This document shows, in pieces, positions 17,406-26,239 of a DNA stretch of 64,000 bases. The stretch's first letter is position 1, and each line of letters begins with the position of its first letter. Position numbers and translations under genes: made by a program. The DNA comes from DATMRF01 sp035566435 (GTDB taxonomy: Bacteria > Verrucomicrobiota > Verrucomicrobiia > Limisphaerales > UBA8199). The DNA lies in NCBI GenBank assembly GCA_035566435.1, contig DATMRF010000130.1, positions 30,107-94,106 of the forward strand. The letters are read 5' to 3'. Under the pieces are notes generated by a model. The model was given only the letters and a program-made list of their open reading frames with translations. It was not told the origin of the DNA and ran no database searches.

Positions 17406-18137
17406 ATGCTTACTCCCGCAGAAGTCCGGGCGCTGGACGAGCGGTTTAACCGGCAGCGGACCGAGGAAATCCTGGCCTGGGCCTGGGAGCGGTTCGGCGC
17501 GCGCGCGGCGATTGGCACGAGCTTTCAAGGCGCGGGGCTGGTCATGATCCACCTCGCCACGCAGAATCATTTGCCTTTCCCCGTGTTCACTCTTGATACC
17601 GGCCTTCTTTTTCCGGAAACGGTCGCGCTCAAAAAACGGCTCGAGGATTTTTTCGGACTGACGATCGAATCCCTGGAGCCGGACCTCACGGTGGAGGAGC
17701 AGGCGGACATCAACGGCCCGGAGCTCTGGTCGCGCAATCCGGACCTGTGTTGCACGATCCGCAAAGTCCTTCCCCTGCGCGATAAACTTTGCGACCTCGA
17801 TTGCTGGATTACTGGGTTGCGCCGGCAGCAATCCGAGACCCGCTCGGCGATCGGCATCATCGAGCTTTATGCGTTCGACGAAACCTCGGGACGCGACATC
17901 GTCAAGCTCAACCCCATGGCTAACTGGACCCGCGACGCGGTTTGGAATTACTTGCGCGAGCACAAGGTCCCGTATAACCCCTTGCACGATCGGGGCTACG
18001 GCTCGATCGGCTGTCAACCCTGTACCAAACGGACCGCCAACGGCGAGAACGAGCGGGCCGGCCGGTGGATTGGCTTCAACAAAGTCGAATGCGGCATTCA
18101 CACGTTCATGCCGAAGAAAGTGGATTTTCAGATTTAA
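17406..18137 (+). CDS. cysH: Adenylyl-sulfate (APS) reductase
   Basis: 243 residues from ATG 17406 (GTG at 17388 is possible). A PP-loop-type adenylyl-binding fold with TSFQGAGLVMIH and LDTGLLFPET. It has the four cysteines that bind a 4Fe-4S cluster in APS reductases (C115-C116 in LCCTIRK, C203 and C206 in GCQPC) and the catalytic C229 in ECGIH. The extra cysteines make it an APS rather than a PAPS reductase, although an APS kinase domain is present in cysNC. It reduces APS to sulfite and AMP with thioredoxin. Seven bases before cysD. Confidence 0.93.
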   Translation: MLTPAEVRALDERFNRQRTEEILAWAWERFGARAAIGTSFQGAGLVMIHLATQNHLPFPVFTLDTGLLFPETVALKKRLEDFFGLTIESLEPDLTVEEQADINGPELWSRNPDLCCTIRKVLPLRDKLCDLDCWITGLRRQQSETRSAIGIIELYAFDETSGRDIVKLNPMANWTRDAVWNYLREHKVPYNPLHDRGYGSIGCQPCTKRTANGENERAGRWIGFNKVECGIHTFMPKKVDFQI

Positions 18138-18143
18138 TTCGTC

Positions 18144-18956
18144 ATGGACTACTTATCGAAACTGGAGAACCAGAGCATCTACATCCTGCGCGAGGCCTTC
18201 AACAAGTTCGAGAACCTCGCGATGTTGTGGAGCATTGGGAAGGATTCCACCGTCCTGCTTTGGCTGGCGCGCAAGGCCTTTTTCGGCCATGTGCCCTTTC
18301 CGTTAGTGCACGTCGATACGACCTACAAGATCCAGTCGATGATCGAGTACCGCGACCAATTGGTGAAGGATTGGAAGCTGCAGCTCATCGTCGGCAAGAA
18401 CGAAGAGGTCCTCAAGAGCGGCGTCACCTATCCCAATGGCAAAGCCACCCGCGTCGAATGTTGCGGCACCTTGAAGAAAGACGCCCTCAAGCAGGTCCTC
18501 GACAAACATCATTTCACCGGCGTGATCGTCGGCGTGCGCCGTGACGAGGAGCCGACCCGCGCCAAAGAACGCTATTTCAGCCCGCGCGATAAAAACATGG
18601 AATGGAATGTCGAGGATCAGCCTCCCGAACTCTGGGACCAGTTCAAAACTGACTTTGAAAAGGGTGCGCATATCCGGATTCATCCGCTCCTCCACTGGAC
18701 CGAGCTGAATGTTTGGGAATACATCGAACGGGAGCATATCCCGGTCATTCCGCTCTATTTCGCGAACAGCAAGGGTGAACGTTACCGCAGCCTGGGCTGC
18801 GCGCCGTGCACCTTTCCGATCAAGTCCAGGGCAAAGAACGTCGGCGAGATCATCGAGGAGCTGCGGCTCACCCGAACGCCGGAACGCGCCGGCCGCGCGC
18901 AGGACAAAGAGAGCGAGGACGCGTTCGAGAAGCTGAGGCGGGATGGGTATATGTAG
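18144..18956 (+). CDS. cysD: Sulfate adenylyltransferase subunit 2
   Basis: 270 residues, the usual CysD length. The PP-loop motif SIGKDSTVLLWLARKAF appears near residue 31, with HVDTTYKI, GVRRDEEPTRAKER and a C-terminal R-rich end. It adenylates sulfate to APS together with the GTPase CysN, whose gene follows 62 bases downstream. Second step gene of the sulfate activation operon. Confidence 0.96.
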   Translation: MDYLSKLENQSIYILREAFNKFENLAMLWSIGKDSTVLLWLARKAFFGHVPFPLVHVDTTYKIQSMIEYRDQLVKDWKLQLIVGKNEEVLKSGVTYPNGKATRVECCGTLKKDALKQVLDKHHFTGVIVGVRRDEEPTRAKERYFSPRDKNMEWNVEDQPPELWDQFKTDFEKGAHIRIHPLLHWTELNVWEYIEREHIPVIPLYFANSKGERYRSLGCAPCTFPIKSRAKNVGEIIEELRLTRTPERAGRAQDKESEDAFEKLRRDGYM

Positions 18957-19018
18957 GGCATGAAAACACGAAACATCAAATGTAAAAAGCTTGGAAGGGT
19001 GAAAACGCAAAGCCAGAC

Positions 19019-20926
19019 ATGAGTTCAGGAAACGGACATTCAGGCACGCCGACGGAACAGTTGAAAATCGTGATCGTCGGTCATGTGGATCATGGCAAAT
19101 CGACGTTTGTCGGACGCCTGTTTCACGACACCGGGTCGCTGCCGGAAGGCAAGCTCGAGCAGCTCCAGAAAGTCGCCGAGCGCCGCGGCGTCCCTTTCGA
19201 ATGGGCCAATTTGATGGATGCCCTCCAGTCCGAGCGTGACCAGAATATCACCATCGATACCGCGCAGATCTGGTTCCAGACGAAGAAGCGCCAGTACGTC
19301 ATCATCGACGCTCCGGGCCACAAAGAATTCCTTAAGAACATGATCACCGGCGCCGCCAACGCCGAGGCCGCGTTGCTGCTCATCGACGCCCATGAAGGCG
19401 TGCAGGAAAACTCGCGCCGGCACGGATACTTGCTCAACCTGCTGGGCATCCGCCAGATCGCTGTCCTGGTGAACAAGATGGACCTCGAAGATTACAGCGA
19501 AGCGAGGTTTAAGCAGATCGAGGCCGAGTACCGCTCCTGGCTCAAGACCATCGGCGTCGAGCCCAAAACGTTCATCCCTATGGCCGCGAAGCACGGCGAT
19601 AACATCGCGTCGCTCAGCGCCAATATGCCTTGGTGGCGCGGCGCCACTGTCCTGCAAACGCTCGATGAGTTCAAGGTGTCCGAGTTGCCTGATGGCCAGC
19701 CGCTGCGCCTGCCAATCCAGGACGTTTACCGGTTTGACGACCGCCGCATCCTCGCCGGCCGCGTCGAGTCCGGCTCGATCAAGGTCGGTGACCGGGTCGT
19801 GTTCTCTCCCACCAACAAGACCAGCACGGTGAAAACCATCGAGCGCTGGAACGCGCCGCCCACCAATTCTGCATCCGCCGGCGAGTCGATCGGCATCACG
19901 CTGACCGAGCAAATCTTCGTCGCGCGCGGCGCCGTCGCCGCGCTGGAATCCGACCCGCCCTTCGAGCTGTCGAGCTTCAAGGCGCGTTTGTTCTGGCTGG
20001 GCCGCCAGCCGTTCGCCAAAGGCAAAATGTACAAACTCAAGCTGGCGACTCAGGAGGTCGAATGCCAAATCGAGTCCATCGAAAAAGTCATCGATGCCTC
20101 GACGCTCGAAACCGTATCGCGCCGGCCCGAAGATTCTTTCGTCGGCCGGCACGAGGTAGGGGAATTAACGCTCCACACCCGCAAACCGATCGCCTTCGAT
20201 GTCCACACCGAGATTGTGCCCACTGGCCGATTTGTCATTGTGGATGGCTTTGACGTTTCGGGAGGCGGCATCATCGCAGCGCACAACTACCCGCGTCGCA
20301 CCCATGACGCGACGACCAAAAGCAACAATATTTACTGGAGCCGCGGCAAAGTGACTTCCCGGCAGCGCGAACTGCGCAACGGGCATGCGGGCTCCGTTCT
20401 GTGGCTGACCGGACTCTCGAGCGCCGGCAAATCCACTATTGCTACCGAACTCGAACGAGAGCTTTTCAACCAGGGCCGCCACGCTTATGTGCTCGACGGC
20501 GACAACATCAGGCACGGTCTGGGCGCCAACCTCGGGTTCTCGCCCAAGGACCGTACCGAGAACATCCGACGCGTGGGCGAGGTCGCCAAACTGTTCGCGG
20601 ACGCCGGCATCATCTGCATCACAGCGTTCATCTCGCCGTACCGCGAGGACCGCGACCTGGTCCGCAAGCTCCTGCCGGCCGGCCGCTTCATCGAGGTTTA
20701 TGTGAACGCTCCGCTCGAAATTTGCGAGCAGCGCGACCCGAAAGGTCTCTATGCCAAAGCGCGCGCGAAGGAAATCAAAGAGTTCACCGGCATCTCTGCT
20801 CCGTACGAACCGCCACTAAAGCCCGAGCTCGAACTGCGCACCGACCAATTGACCGCAGCCGAATGCGTTACCCGCATACTGGAGTACCTGCAGGTGCACG
20901 ACACGGAAACCGCGATCTCGATTTGA
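19019..20926 (+). CDS. cysNC: Bifunctional sulfate adenylyltransferase subunit 1 / APS kinase
   Basis: 635 residues. Residues 15-440 are the EF-Tu-like GTPase CysN: G1 GHVDHGKST, G3 DAPGHKEF, G4 NKMD. Residues 445-635 are the APS kinase CysC: P-loop GLSSAGKST, then DGDNIRHGL, FISPYREDRD and YVNAPLEICEQRD. GTP hydrolysis drives APS formation by CysD, and the kinase makes PAPS. Since the reductase here looks APS-type, PAPS may serve sulfotransferases, for example on surface glycans (inference). Confidence 0.95.
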   Translation: MSSGNGHSGTPTEQLKIVIVGHVDHGKSTFVGRLFHDTGSLPEGKLEQLQKVAERRGVPFEWANLMDALQSERDQNITIDTAQIWFQTKKRQYVIIDAPGHKEFLKNMITGAANAEAALLLIDAHEGVQENSRRHGYLLNLLGIRQIAVLVNKMDLEDYSEARFKQIEAEYRSWLKTIGVEPKTFIPMAAKHGDNIASLSANMPWWRGATVLQTLDEFKVSELPDGQPLRLPIQDVYRFDDRRILAGRVESGSIKVGDRVVFSPTNKTSTVKTIERWNAPPTNSASAGESIGITLTEQIFVARGAVAALESDPPFELSSFKARLFWLGRQPFAKGKMYKLKLATQEVECQIESIEKVIDASTLETVSRRPEDSFVGRHEVGELTLHTRKPIAFDVHTEIVPTGRFVIVDGFDVSGGGIIAAHNYPRRTHDATTKSNNIYWSRGKVTSRQRELRNGHAGSVLWLTGLSSAGKSTIATELERELFNQGRHAYVLDGDNIRHGLGANLGFSPKDRTENIRRVGEVAKLFADAGIICITAFISPYREDRDLVRKLLPAGRFIEVYVNAPLEICEQRDPKGLYAKARAKEIKEFTGISAPYEPPLKPELELRTDQLTAAECVTRILEYLQVHDTETAISI

Positions 20927-21008
20927 CGGCGGGCGGTTTGGCAACGCCCCTGCGCTCCTGGCCGATTGAGCATGGCGCTGGGAACGGTCTTTTGTTGCGA
21001 GGTAGGAA

Positions 21009-21103
21009 AGCGGCAGAGGACTGCCGCACGCCACAAGCTTGCGGACGCACGAACGGCAGACGACGCTCGCTTGCGTTTTGCACTGCGGCAGTCCCCTGCC
21101 GCT
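21009..21103. repeat. REP-like doublet in inverted orientation
   Basis: Two hairpins, GCGGCAGAGGACTGCCGC at 21010-21027 and GCGGCAGTCCCCTGCCGC at 21085-21102. The second is the reverse complement of the first with one change, and similarity continues into the flanks (AAGCGGCAG...CTGCCGCA on both). This head-to-head pair lies between cysNC and the Sel1 gene, like REPIN elements; no RAYT transposase is in the window. Confidence 0.85.
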
Positions 21104-21199
21104 TTGGCACTCTAGCCCCATCCCTCCTCAGCTCTTTCGAACGCACGCGCACCTGGAGCGGGAGCTTGCCGTGCAGCGCGAAACCGCTATTGTGGTCTG

Positions 21200-22258
21200 G
21201 TGAACAGGTTTTTATTGACGCTTCTACTGTTCTGGCTGGCGTCGCCCTTGGCATCGGGTGGCCAAACAACGGAAGGAGAACGGAGGCAGTTCGAGGAAGT
21301 CAAGGCCAGGGCAGACGGCGGGGAGGCCCAGGCGCAACTTGACCTGGGGATGCTGTATGCTTCTGGCACCTGGGTGGGAAAAGACTTGAAGCGAGCGGCC
21401 AAATGGCATCGCAAAGCCGCCGAGCAGGGCCTGCCGCGAGCGCAGTATCAATTGGGCCTGGACTATGCCGCGGGCGAGGGCGTCAAGACGGACACGGCGA
21501 CAGCAGTCGCATGGTTCCGTCGCGCTGCCGAGCAGGACCTTGCGGAGGCACAATTCAGCCTGGGCCTTTGTTATGCGAACGGCCGCGGGGTCAACCCGAA
21601 CGCCGTCGAAGCCGTGAGTTGGTTCCGGAAAGCGGCCGCGCGAGGCTATGCGGATGCCGAAGCTGAGCTGGGTAACTCTTATTTGCAGGGGACCGGCGTG
21701 ACGAAGGATGCGCTCGAAGGTGCGAGGTGGATTCGACGAGCGGCGGAACGAGGGTCCGCGTCGGCCCAGAATAGTCTGGCGCTCTGCTACGAAAAGGGCA
21801 CGGGGATGGCAAAGGATTACGTGCAGGCCTACAAATGGTATGCGTTGGCGGCGGCGCAGGACGATGAGCATGCGGCAGACATCCGCGTGAGCATGGCAAA
21901 ACTGGAGAGCTCGCTGACCCCGGATCAGATCACCGAGGCCCAGCGCCTGGCGCGCGAGTTCAAACCGGGAACCGCGGGAGCATCCCGGCCGCCTGGCGGC
22001 AGCGATGGAAAAACCGGCAAGACGCCAGGCGCATCTGAAACAGCGAAAACAGGCTCAGTGAACGTAACGAGCGAGGATGACCATTGCGACGTGTTTATCG
22101 ACGGGGCGTTTGTAGGGAATTCGCCTGCAAAATTGAATTTGGCGGAGGGCCGGCATCTGGTTGAGGTCAGGAAGCCGGGGTTCAAGGTTTATCGCAAAGA
22201 ACTGCAGGTCGGCGCGGGTTCGGAGTTGAGCCTGCGAGCGGTGTTGGACCGGGAGTGA
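21200..22258 (+). CDS. Secreted Sel1-repeat protein with PEGA domain
   Basis: 352 residues starting with GTG 21200. A signal peptide (FLLTLLLFWLASPLASG) is followed by about five Sel1-like repeats of 36 residues (A..QLGLDYAAGEGVKTDTATAVAWFRRAAEQ and variants), a linker rich in G, S and K, and a C-terminal PEGA domain (CDVFIDGAFVGNSPAKLNLAEGRH...). Sel1 solenoids bind protein partners and PEGA domains are usually outside the cytoplasm, so a periplasmic or surface scaffold is likely. Monocistronic by spacing. Confidence 0.9.
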   Translation: MNRFLLTLLLFWLASPLASGGQTTEGERRQFEEVKARADGGEAQAQLDLGMLYASGTWVGKDLKRAAKWHRKAAEQGLPRAQYQLGLDYAAGEGVKTDTATAVAWFRRAAEQDLAEAQFSLGLCYANGRGVNPNAVEAVSWFRKAAARGYADAEAELGNSYLQGTGVTKDALEGARWIRRAAERGSASAQNSLALCYEKGTGMAKDYVQAYKWYALAAAQDDEHAADIRVSMAKLESSLTPDQITEAQRLAREFKPGTAGASRPPGGSDGKTGKTPGASETAKTGSVNVTSEDDHCDVFIDGAFVGNSPAKLNLAEGRHLVEVRKPGFKVYRKELQVGAGSELSLRAVLDRE

Positions 22259-22434
22259 ACATTAATTACACTTGCTATTCCTGCGGAACAGGCCAGAGTC
22301 GATCGCTAGAAGATGGTTTTGCGCTTTCGTGGCATGGAAATCTTCAGGTGAACGCAGTTCGGTGATGATTTGAGACCCGATCCTCGGGAACAGTCTGCAG
22401 AAAGCGAAGCCGTCCGAGACGATAGCAAGACTAG

Positions 22435-22782
22435 ATGAGCACAAAACTGTTCGTAGGGAATCTTTCCTTCGACACCACCGAGAACGACCTACAGGACGCG
22501 TTCGCGGCCCACGGCACGGTGGTGGAAGCCAACCTGATGATGGATCGGTCCACGGGCCGCCCTCGTGGTTTCGGGTTTATCACGATGAGCACGCCTGAGG
22601 AGGCGCAAAAGGCCATCGACGCGCTCAACGGGAAGGAATTGGGCGGGCGCGCCTTAACGGTGAACCTGGCGCGACCGCGCGAGGAGCGCTCGGGCGGCGG
22701 CGGTGGCGGCCGCGGTGGTTACGGTGGTGGCGGTCGTGGCGGCGGTGGCGGTGGCGGTGGCCGTGGCCGGGATCGTTACTGA
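22435..22782 (+). CDS. RRM RNA-binding protein, glycine-rich tail
   Basis: 115 residues: one RRM with RNP2 KLFVGNLSF and RNP1 RGFGFITM (residues 3-78), then a GGGRGGYGGGGRGG-type tail ending RDRY. It matches bacterial cold-inducible Rbp proteins, which bind single-stranded RNA. The 175-base leader before ATG 22435 is long for a small gene and may hold a temperature-responsive structure, which I cannot show. A hairpin terminator follows. Confidence 0.95.
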   Translation: MSTKLFVGNLSFDTTENDLQDAFAAHGTVVEANLMMDRSTGRPRGFGFITMSTPEEAQKAIDALNGKELGGRALTVNLARPREERSGGGGGGRGGYGGGGRGGGGGGGGRGRDRY

Positions 22783-22808
22783 GCCGAAAGACTGTCCGGC
22801 TTTTCGAA

Positions 22809-22839
22809 GCCCGCTTGGCGCGGGCCTCGTCCTTTTTTT
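22809..22839 (+). terminator. Rho-independent terminator of the RRM gene
   Basis: GCCCGC (22809-22814), a 5-base loop, GCGGGC (22820-22825), then CTCGTCC and a run of seven T (22833-22839). Confidence 0.8.
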
Positions 22840-22927
22840 GGCTGGCTCGCTTCCTGCTGGCATGTGTGGTATTGTCGGTTAGGCCGACTGGCCACGGCCA
22901 ACGCCGCCATAAACAAAAAAATCAACC

Positions 22928-23989
22928 ATGAGCACGAGCCGTCCCATAACCGAGCCCGGTGCCTCTCTCCAACCAGACTCATCAATCGCTCCGGATTGGA
23001 AGCTGGTGGTTGCGCATTACCAACGTCCGGCGGTGTGGCGCGCGGTGTGGCAAATAGTCAACTCGCTGGTGCCTTACGTCGTTCTTTGGTTTCTGATGTA
23101 TCGGAGCGTGGCGATTTCCTATTGGCTGACCGTACCATTAGTGCTGCTGGCCGGGGGTTTTTTGGTGCGGTTGTTTATTATCTTTCATGACTGCGGGCAC
23201 GGTTCATTCTTTAAATCCCGCATCGCGAACGACATCCTGGGAAGCATCACTGGCCTTCTGTGCTTCACGCCTTACTATGAATGGCGTTGGGAACATGCCG
23301 TTCATCATGCCAGCGCCGGGGATCTGGACCGACGTGGAACCGGCGACGTCTGGACGCTTACGGTGCAGGAGTACCTGGCGGCGTCGCGCTGGAAGCGGTT
23401 TGCCTATCGGTTGGCGCGCAACCCCTTCATCCTGTTCCTGGTCGCGCCGCTGTTCCTCTTCTTGGTGCTCCAACGCTTTCCAGCTAGGAAGGCGGGCAGA
23501 CGCGAGCGGCTTTCAGTCTATGGGACCAACCTGGCGTTACTGGCGCTCGTCGCGGGGATGGGCTGGAGCATGGGGCTGGGAACCTACCTGCTCTTGCAAT
23601 TAGGCGTGGTGGCGGTGGGAAGTTCAGTGGGAGTCTGGTTGTTTTACGTCCAACACCAATTCGAAGACGTTTACTGGGAACGGGGCGATCAGTGGGATTA
23701 CCTCAAGGCCGCGCTGCAGGGCAGTTCCTATTACAAATTGCCGAAAGTTCTGCAATGGTTTTCGGGCAACATCGGGTTTCATCATATTCATCATCTCAGC
23801 CCGCGCATTCCCAATTATCACCTCCAAAAATGCCATCAGGCGGAGCCGCTTTTCCAGACCGTTAAGCCCGTCACCCTGCTTTCGAGTTTGAAATCCCTAG
23901 GCTTTAGGCTTTGGGACGAGCGACGCCGGAAGATGGTGGGGTATCGGGTCCTGCGCCGGTTGCGCCGGCAGGTGCCTGAAAATGGATAA
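22928..23989 (+). CDS. Membrane fatty acid desaturase
   Basis: 353 residues. Three histidine boxes bind the di-iron site: HDCGH (87-91), EHAVHHASAGD (H123, H126, H127) and GFHHIHH near residue 287. Hydrophobic helices lie at about 45-85, 165-180 and 195-230. It belongs to the delta-12/omega-3 acyl-lipid desaturase group and introduces double bonds in membrane lipids; the exact position cannot be read. It follows a cold-shock-type RRM gene, so a shared cold response is plausible. Confidence 0.92.
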   Translation: MSTSRPITEPGASLQPDSSIAPDWKLVVAHYQRPAVWRAVWQIVNSLVPYVVLWFLMYRSVAISYWLTVPLVLLAGGFLVRLFIIFHDCGHGSFFKSRIANDILGSITGLLCFTPYYEWRWEHAVHHASAGDLDRRGTGDVWTLTVQEYLAASRWKRFAYRLARNPFILFLVAPLFLFLVLQRFPARKAGRRERLSVYGTNLALLALVAGMGWSMGLGTYLLLQLGVVAVGSSVGVWLFYVQHQFEDVYWERGDQWDYLKAALQGSSYYKLPKVLQWFSGNIGFHHIHHLSPRIPNYHLQKCHQAEPLFQTVKPVTLLSSLKSLGFRLWDERRRKMVGYRVLRRLRRQVPENG

Positions 23990-24022
23990 GAGCCGGCCGC
24001 GGGCAAACCGGAGCCTGCCGTA

Positions 24023-24223
24023 TTACGCGAACACCCGTGAGCGCCGGGCGGAGAGTCGCAGCTTCAGCAGCTTAACGCACATTTCAAAGGCTGTACAGCG
24101 AGATTGCCGTGCGAGCGCCTCGACTTGGGCCAACGTTTCGGGATCGAGCTCAAACTCCAGATAAACCTTGTCCGCCGACGCGGCGGTGGCCTGCGGACGC
24201 GGGATATTCAATTGATTGTTCAT
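24023..24223 (-). CDS. Small ribbon-helix-helix-like protein
   Basis: 66 residues with AGGA nine bases before the ATG. After a flexible start comes a strand-like VYLEFELD and two predicted helices (PETLAQVEALARQSR and TAFEMCVKLLKLRL), the size and order of an Arc/MetJ-type DNA-binding monomer. No toxin partner is next to it. Divergent from the two small genes that follow on the plus strand. Confidence 0.55.
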   Translation of the reverse strand: MNNQLNIPRPQATAASADKVYLEFELDPETLAQVEALARQSRCTAFEMCVKLLKLRLSARRSRVFA

Positions 24224-24404
24224 CAGGTGTTCCTGGTTCCAAATTGGTTGATTGGAGGTGCGGGTCGCGTGCGCGCCGGACGTGGCAAGAGGAGCATCTA
24301 TCGCCGGGGGCAGAATCGCGCAAAAGCGGCCCCTTTGACAAGTAAATTCAAGAAAACTGTCAAAGCGAGTTGATCCACCTTGGGAAAGCGTGCATGGTTA
24401 GTCC

Positions 24405-24623
24405 ATGCCCAATCAGCGCTCTCCAAATAAGGTTCGACTTGGCGGATTTGTTGAGCAGGAGCTTTATCAGACCGTCGTGGCGATGGCGAAGCGGGAAGGG
24501 TTTGAGAACGACAAGTTCGGGTTTACGCAGCAGTTGCTGCGTGAAGCGCTTGCTCAGCGGGAGAAGCGCCCTCGCAAGCGCTCCCAACGGCCTTCCACCC
24601 GCCGCCTTTCGGCGGCCGCCTGA
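24405..24623 (+). CDS. Small MPNQR-family protein, copy 1
   Basis: 72 residues. It shares MPNQR..NK..LGGFVE..L......AKR.G.E..KFGF..QL.RE with the next gene, about 45% identity over 60 residues. The pattern (short strand, two helices, basic tail RKRSQRPSTRR) suggests a ribbon-helix-helix DNA-binding protein. The conserved pair makes real coding likely even though no Shine-Dalgarno is visible. Confidence 0.6.
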   Translation: MPNQRSPNKVRLGGFVEQELYQTVVAMAKREGFENDKFGFTQQLLREALAQREKRPRKRSQRPSTRRLSAAA

Positions 24624-24662
24624 AAGCACGCACCTGCCTCCCGGTCCGTCCCGGGGGCCGCT

Positions 24663-24851
24663 ATGCCAAACCAAAGGGCTAAGAACAAACAGTACCTTGG
24701 CGGGTTTGTGGAAAGGAGTCTCCACGTAAAGATCACGCGGCTGGCAAAGCGAGCAGGCATGGAGACCAATAAGTTCGGGTTCGTAGCCCAATTGGTGCGC
24801 GAGTCCATAAAGCGCAGAAATCGCGCGCGGCGCCGGAGTGCCGATAGGTGA
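24663..24851 (+). CDS. Small MPNQR-family protein, copy 2
   Basis: 62 residues, tandem paralogue of the preceding gene, with the same start MPNQR and the block NKFGFVAQLVRES, and an arginine-rich end (RRNRARRRSADR) fit for nucleic acid binding. Separated by 39 bases from copy 1. Function unknown. Confidence 0.6.
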   Translation: MPNQRAKNKQYLGGFVERSLHVKITRLAKRAGMETNKFGFVAQLVRESIKRRNRARRRSADR

Positions 24852-24956
24852 TCGGTTCGGGGTAGCAGCCGGGATGTTACGGGTGAGATGCAGTTGCGCA
24901 TCAGGATTGTGCGTTTTTCGGTTTGAACTTTTCCGGCATGGCTTACTTTGTGGGCG

Positions 24957-26237
24957 ATGACGGTGCCCGAGCAAATGACCCAACTGGCGCGGCAGGCTAA
25001 GACTGCCGCCAGAGCGTTGGCCAGACTAACCACGGCTGACAAGAACACCTGCCTGCTGGCGATGGCTGATGCGCTCGAGCGAGACGGCGACGCCATCAAA
25101 CAGGCCAACGCGCTGGACATGGAGGTCGGCCTCGGTCTGTCTTCGGCGATGCTCGACCGCTTGAAACTGGACGACAAACGGGTCGCTGCGATGGCGCGGG
25201 GTTTGCGAGAGGTGGCGACGCTGCCCGATCCGGTGGGGCGTGTCCTGGGTGAGCGGGTCCGGCCCAACGGACTGAAACTGCGAAAGGTCAGCACGCCCAT
25301 CGGTGTGGTGGTCATCATCTACGAATCCCGCCCGAACGTGACTGCGGATGCGGCGAGTTTGTGCTTTAAGTCGGGCAATGCCACCATCCTGCGGGGTGGC
25401 AAGGAGGCGCTGAACTCGAACCAAACCATCGCGCGAATCATGGTGGAAGCCGGCCGGCAGGCGCTGCCGAGGTTTCCTGAATTCGCGGTGCAGGTCGTGC
25501 CGACGACCGACCGGGAAGCCATCAAAGAGCTGCTCTCCCTTACCCAATACGTGGATCTGTGCATGCCGCGCGGCGGCGAGGGACTCATCCGGGCGGTTGC
25601 CGAGTGCTCGAAGGTGCCGGTCATCAAACACTACAAGGGCGTTTGCCACGTCTATGTGGATGCGGACGCCGATTTGCAGATGGCGGAAAGCATTGCTCTG
25701 AACGCCAAAGTCCAGCGCCCCGCGGTGTGCAATGCCATGGAAACTCTCCTCGTCGACAAAGCCGTCGCCTCGCAGTTCCTCCCGCTAATCGCTCGGAAGC
25801 TGGCTGACAACAACGTTGAACTCCGGGCCGACGAAACGACGCTCGGGATCTTGAACTCGGCCGTCCGCCCTCCGCTCCCGACCCTCAGGAAGGTTTCCGA
25901 ACAGGACTTCTTCACCGAGTACAACGATTACATCCTGAATGTCCGCGTGGTCGACGGCGTGGAACAGGCGATTGAACATATCAACCATTATGGCTCGGCG
26001 CACTCCGACAGCATCGTCACCCGCGATGAGCGGCGCGCCCAACAGTTCCTGAACGAGGTCGATTCTGCCACCGTGTACTGGAACGCCTCGACTCGATTCA
26101 CCGATGGCGGCGAATTTGGGATGGGGGCCGAAATAGGGATCAGCACCGACAAGATCGGCGCGCGCGGGCCGATGGGTCTCGAAGAGTTGACCAGTTACAA
26201 ATGGATGGGCCTGGGCAACGGACAGATACGCACCTGA
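24957..26237 (+). CDS. proA: Gamma-glutamyl phosphate reductase
   Basis: 426 residues from ATG 24957, where the family's usual N-terminus (MTVPEQMTQLARQA) begins. Conserved blocks: VSTPIGVVVIIYESRPNVT, LCFKSGNATILRGGKEA, the catalytic cysteine in RPAVCNAMETLLV, and NASTRFTDGGEFGMGAEIGISTDK. It reduces glutamyl-5-phosphate to the semialdehyde with NADPH in proline synthesis. proB is not adjacent; the next gene starts 3 bases after the stop, so they are co-transcribed. Confidence 0.97.
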   Translation: MTVPEQMTQLARQAKTAARALARLTTADKNTCLLAMADALERDGDAIKQANALDMEVGLGLSSAMLDRLKLDDKRVAAMARGLREVATLPDPVGRVLGERVRPNGLKLRKVSTPIGVVVIIYESRPNVTADAASLCFKSGNATILRGGKEALNSNQTIARIMVEAGRQALPRFPEFAVQVVPTTDREAIKELLSLTQYVDLCMPRGGEGLIRAVAECSKVPVIKHYKGVCHVYVDADADLQMAESIALNAKVQRPAVCNAMETLLVDKAVASQFLPLIARKLADNNVELRADETTLGILNSAVRPPLPTLRKVSEQDFFTEYNDYILNVRVVDGVEQAIEHINHYGSAHSDSIVTRDERRAQQFLNEVDSATVYWNASTRFTDGGEFGMGAEIGISTDKIGARGPMGLEELTSYKWMGLGNGQIRT

Positions 26238-26239
26238 AC

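Noticed and set aside
17406..18137. PAPS reductase assignment for CysH
   Set aside because: The CC and CxxC cluster cysteines mark the APS-reductase type despite the APS kinase domain in cysNC.
24554..25318. Minus-strand frame of 254 codons
   Set aside because: Antisense to proA and the two small genes; no family features.
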